A DNA stretch of 7,817 nucleotides from assembly GCA_013202725.1 (NCBI GenBank), contig JABMRH010000114.1, positions 1 through 7,817 of the forward strand, read 5' to 3'. Shown here piece after piece: positions 6,282 to 7,817 of the stretch; within the stretch, counting starts at the first letter, position 1, and each line of letters starts with the position of its first letter. This DNA comes from Desulfobacteraceae bacterium (GTDB lineage: Bacteria > Desulfobacterota > Desulfobacteria > Desulfobacterales > ETH-SRB1). Below the pieces are notes generated by a model. That model saw nothing but the letters and a program-made list of their open reading frames with translations, had not been told where the DNA came from and searched no databases. A program made the translations under genes and the position numbers.

Positions 6282-6800
6282 ATGAGCATACCTCAACCAC
6301 CTGAGCCTGCAAAACTTGTTGTCAGCCTTTTTTTAAATAAAAAGGATATTGTTGTTGATGTGGCAAAAGAGCTTTCCGATAAATTCGGCCCCGTTGATAT
6401 GGTAAGCTCATGGTTCCTTTTTGACTATACAGAATATTACGAGACTGAAATGGGCGCCCCCCTGTTCCGGCGGATTTTTGCATTTAAAAACCTCATAAAA
6501 CAAAGCGCTCTGGCCGAGATAAAACTTGCAACAAATGATATTGAGCATAAATACTCAAAAAAAGGCAAACGTATAGTCAACCTTGATCCAGGTTATATGA
6601 TTAAATCGAAATTTGTTCTTGCCACAGGAAAAAACTATTCCCACAGGATCTATATCGGCAAGGGAATTTATGCGGACTTGACCCTGATTTATACAAAAGG
6701 CTTGTTTCAAAAGCTTCCCTGGACATATCCTGACTATGCCGATAAAATAATGCTCAACCACCTTAATCTGGTACGCAACAAATATCTAAGAGATTTGTAA
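6282..6800 (+). CDS. DUF4416 family protein of unknown function
   Basis: This 172-residue soluble protein carries the conserved stretches I associate with DUF4416: PAKLVVSLF at the start, a TEYYETEMG segment (50-58), ATNDIEH (83-89), VNLDPGY (99-105), HRIYIGKGIYADLTL (121-135) and the WTYPDY motif (147-152) near the end. No enzymatic activity is established for the family as far as I know. The frame extends back to a TTG at 6267, but the ATG at 6282 fits the family N terminus better. Neither has a Shine-Dalgarno sequence, because the upstream bases are a heptamer repeat. The stop is 13 bases before yicC, and the stop codon overlaps the AAGGA used by yicC, so the two are surely co-transcribed. 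That suggests a role near RNA metabolism, but this is only inference from position. Confidence 0.83.
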   Translation: MSIPQPPEPAKLVVSLFLNKKDIVVDVAKELSDKFGPVDMVSSWFLFDYTEYYETEMGAPLFRRIFAFKNLIKQSALAEIKLATNDIEHKYSKKGKRIVNLDPGYMIKSKFVLATGKNYSHRIYIGKGIYADLTLIYTKGLFQKLPWTYPDYADKIMLNHLNLVRNKYLRDL

Positions 6801-6813
6801 GGAATAATAAATA

Positions 6814-7695
6814 ATGACAAAAAGCATGACCGCCTTTGCAAGAGCTGAAAACACACAAGATGAGCTGACCGCTATAATCGATATCCGGTCTTACAACAGT
6901 AAATTCCTTGATATTGCCTTACATATCCCGCAGAAATATATATGCCTTGAAGATAGAATTAAGCGTATTGTTTCAGACAGGCTGTCAAGAGGACGCATTG
7001 AGATTAAGGCGCAGATCGTTGATACTTCTGAAGCGGCAGCAGCGTTTGAAGTCAACGAACCAAAGGCTGCTGCGTATCATAACGCCCTTGTTCAATTGAA
7101 AAACAGATTAAATATTGATACGGAAATTTCGCTTGATATTATGGCAAATGTCGCCGGCATTATAAAACCGGTCGAAGATACAAAAGATATTGAAGATTGC
7201 TGGGCTGTTATGAAGGATTGCATAGGCGAGGCGCTGGATGAACTTTGTTTAATGCGACAAAAGGAAGGGGACTTTATTGCCGGAGATATTGCAAGCCGCC
7301 TTGATTATGTAGAAAAAACTGTCGGGCAAATAGCCAAAACATCAGATGACCTTTTACCCCGTTACCGGGATCGCCTTAATGAACGCATACAGGCTTTAAC
7401 AAAAGGTTTGGTAGAACTGGATACAGTAAGGATAGCCCAGGAAGCGGCCTTTTTAGCAGATAGAAGCGATATTTCCGAGGAAATTGCAAGGGTTGCCAGC
7501 CATATTAATCAGTTTCGATCTATCATGAATTCAAAAGAATCATCGGGTAGAAAGCTCATTTTTTTACTCCAGGAATTTAACCGGGAATTCAATACAATGG
7601 GATCCAAGACAGGAAGCGCAGATGCGGCATACATGATTGTCGACATCAAGGCAGAGCTTGAAAAAATACGGGAACAGCTGCAAAACGTGGAATAA
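6814..7695 (+). CDS. yicC: YicC/YloC family endoribonuclease
   Basis: This 293-residue protein is of normal family length. The N-terminal YicC domain starts with KSMTAFAR (3-10, where most members have SMTGFGR) and continues with IRSYNSKFLD (24-33). The C-terminal DUF1732 region holds RSDISEEIARVASHINQF (217-234), GRKLIFLLQEFNREFNTMGSKT (245-266) and a charged terminal helix. Members such as E. coli YicC and B. subtilis YloC are reported endoribonucleases with roles in RNA turnover. AAGGA (6799-6803) lies 10 bases before the ATG and overlaps the upstream stop. The next gene starts 18 bases after the stop. The Gly-to-Ala changes in the N-terminal motif are mild and do not suggest loss of function. 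Confidence 0.93.
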   Translation: MTKSMTAFARAENTQDELTAIIDIRSYNSKFLDIALHIPQKYICLEDRIKRIVSDRLSRGRIEIKAQIVDTSEAAAAFEVNEPKAAAYHNALVQLKNRLNIDTEISLDIMANVAGIIKPVEDTKDIEDCWAVMKDCIGEALDELCLMRQKEGDFIAGDIASRLDYVEKTVGQIAKTSDDLLPRYRDRLNERIQALTKGLVELDTVRIAQEAAFLADRSDISEEIARVASHINQFRSIMNSKESSGRKLIFLLQEFNREFNTMGSKTGSADAAYMIVDIKAELEKIREQLQNVE

Positions 7696-7713
7696 AACTA
7701 AATAAGAGGTAAC

Positions 7714-7817
7714 ATGGAAAAGAATTTACTTAATATAGGATTCGGGAACTCCGTGGCGGCTGAACGGATTGTAGCTATTACCGCTCCCAATTCAGCCCCA
7801 ATGAAGCGGCTTAAAGA
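7714..7817 (+). CDS. remA: RemA/DUF370 family regulator, 3' end outside the window
   Basis: The first 34 codons are present, beginning LLNIGFGNSVAAERIVAI and continuing with a TAPNSAPMKRLK segment. This matches the N terminus of the RemA/YlzA (DUF370) family, whose full length is about 90 residues. In Bacillus subtilis RemA is a DNA-binding activator of extracellular-matrix genes; in Gram-negative bacteria the role is not established. GAGG (7706-7709) precedes the ATG by 4 bases, and the gene follows yicC by 18 bases, so it is in the same operon. Genomes with this order usually place guanylate kinase (gmk) next, which would lie just beyond the window. Confidence 0.88.
   Translation, partial: MEKNLLNIGFGNSVAAERIVAITAPNSAPMKRLK

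Overview
The window looks like chromosomal DNA from a Gram-negative anaerobe of the deltaproteobacterial type (Desulfobacterota, probably Desulfobacterales-like). This is inferred from gene content, not from a marker gene. The clues are the order DUF4416 – YicC – RemA/DUF370, a bacterial deoxyhypusine-synthase homologue, a short DksA, and a cytoplasmic NagZ of peptidoglycan recycling. The DNA is AT-rich, except for the first gene and two short GC-rich intergenic patches. I see no tRNA, rRNA, transposase, integrase or CRISPR array.

Layout. Bases 1-981 (+) hold the 3' part of a deoxyhypusine synthase-like gene; its start lies outside the window. An AT-rich gap of 250 bases with short tandem repeats follows. 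Next, 1232-3575 (+) holds dksA and, 43 bases downstream, an unusual 645-residue protein that joins a class I SAM methyltransferase to a D-Ala-D-Ala-ligase-like ATP-grasp domain. Converging on it from the minus strand are nagZ (5789-4788) and then fabH (4707-3718), separated by a GC-rich hairpin-prone spacer. From a divergent intergenic region, the plus strand carries a 57-residue Trm112-like zinc-ribbon protein (6002-6175), a repeat-filled spacer, a DUF4416 gene (6282-6800), yicC (6814-7695) and the start of a remA/DUF370 gene (from 7714, cut by the window end).

How the genes work together. Most genes are housekeeping: DksA tunes transcription in the stringent response, FabH starts fatty-acid chains, NagZ recycles cell-wall fragments, and YicC is an endoribonuclease-family protein. 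DUF4416, yicC and remA are tightly packed and probably one operon. The least ordinary object is the methyltransferase–ATP-grasp fusion. Its ATP and Mg2+ machinery looks intact, but the residues that define D-Ala-D-Ala specificity are replaced, so it probably ligates and methylates some other small molecule or peptide. No other biosynthetic genes surround it, and I see no multi-gene novel system here.
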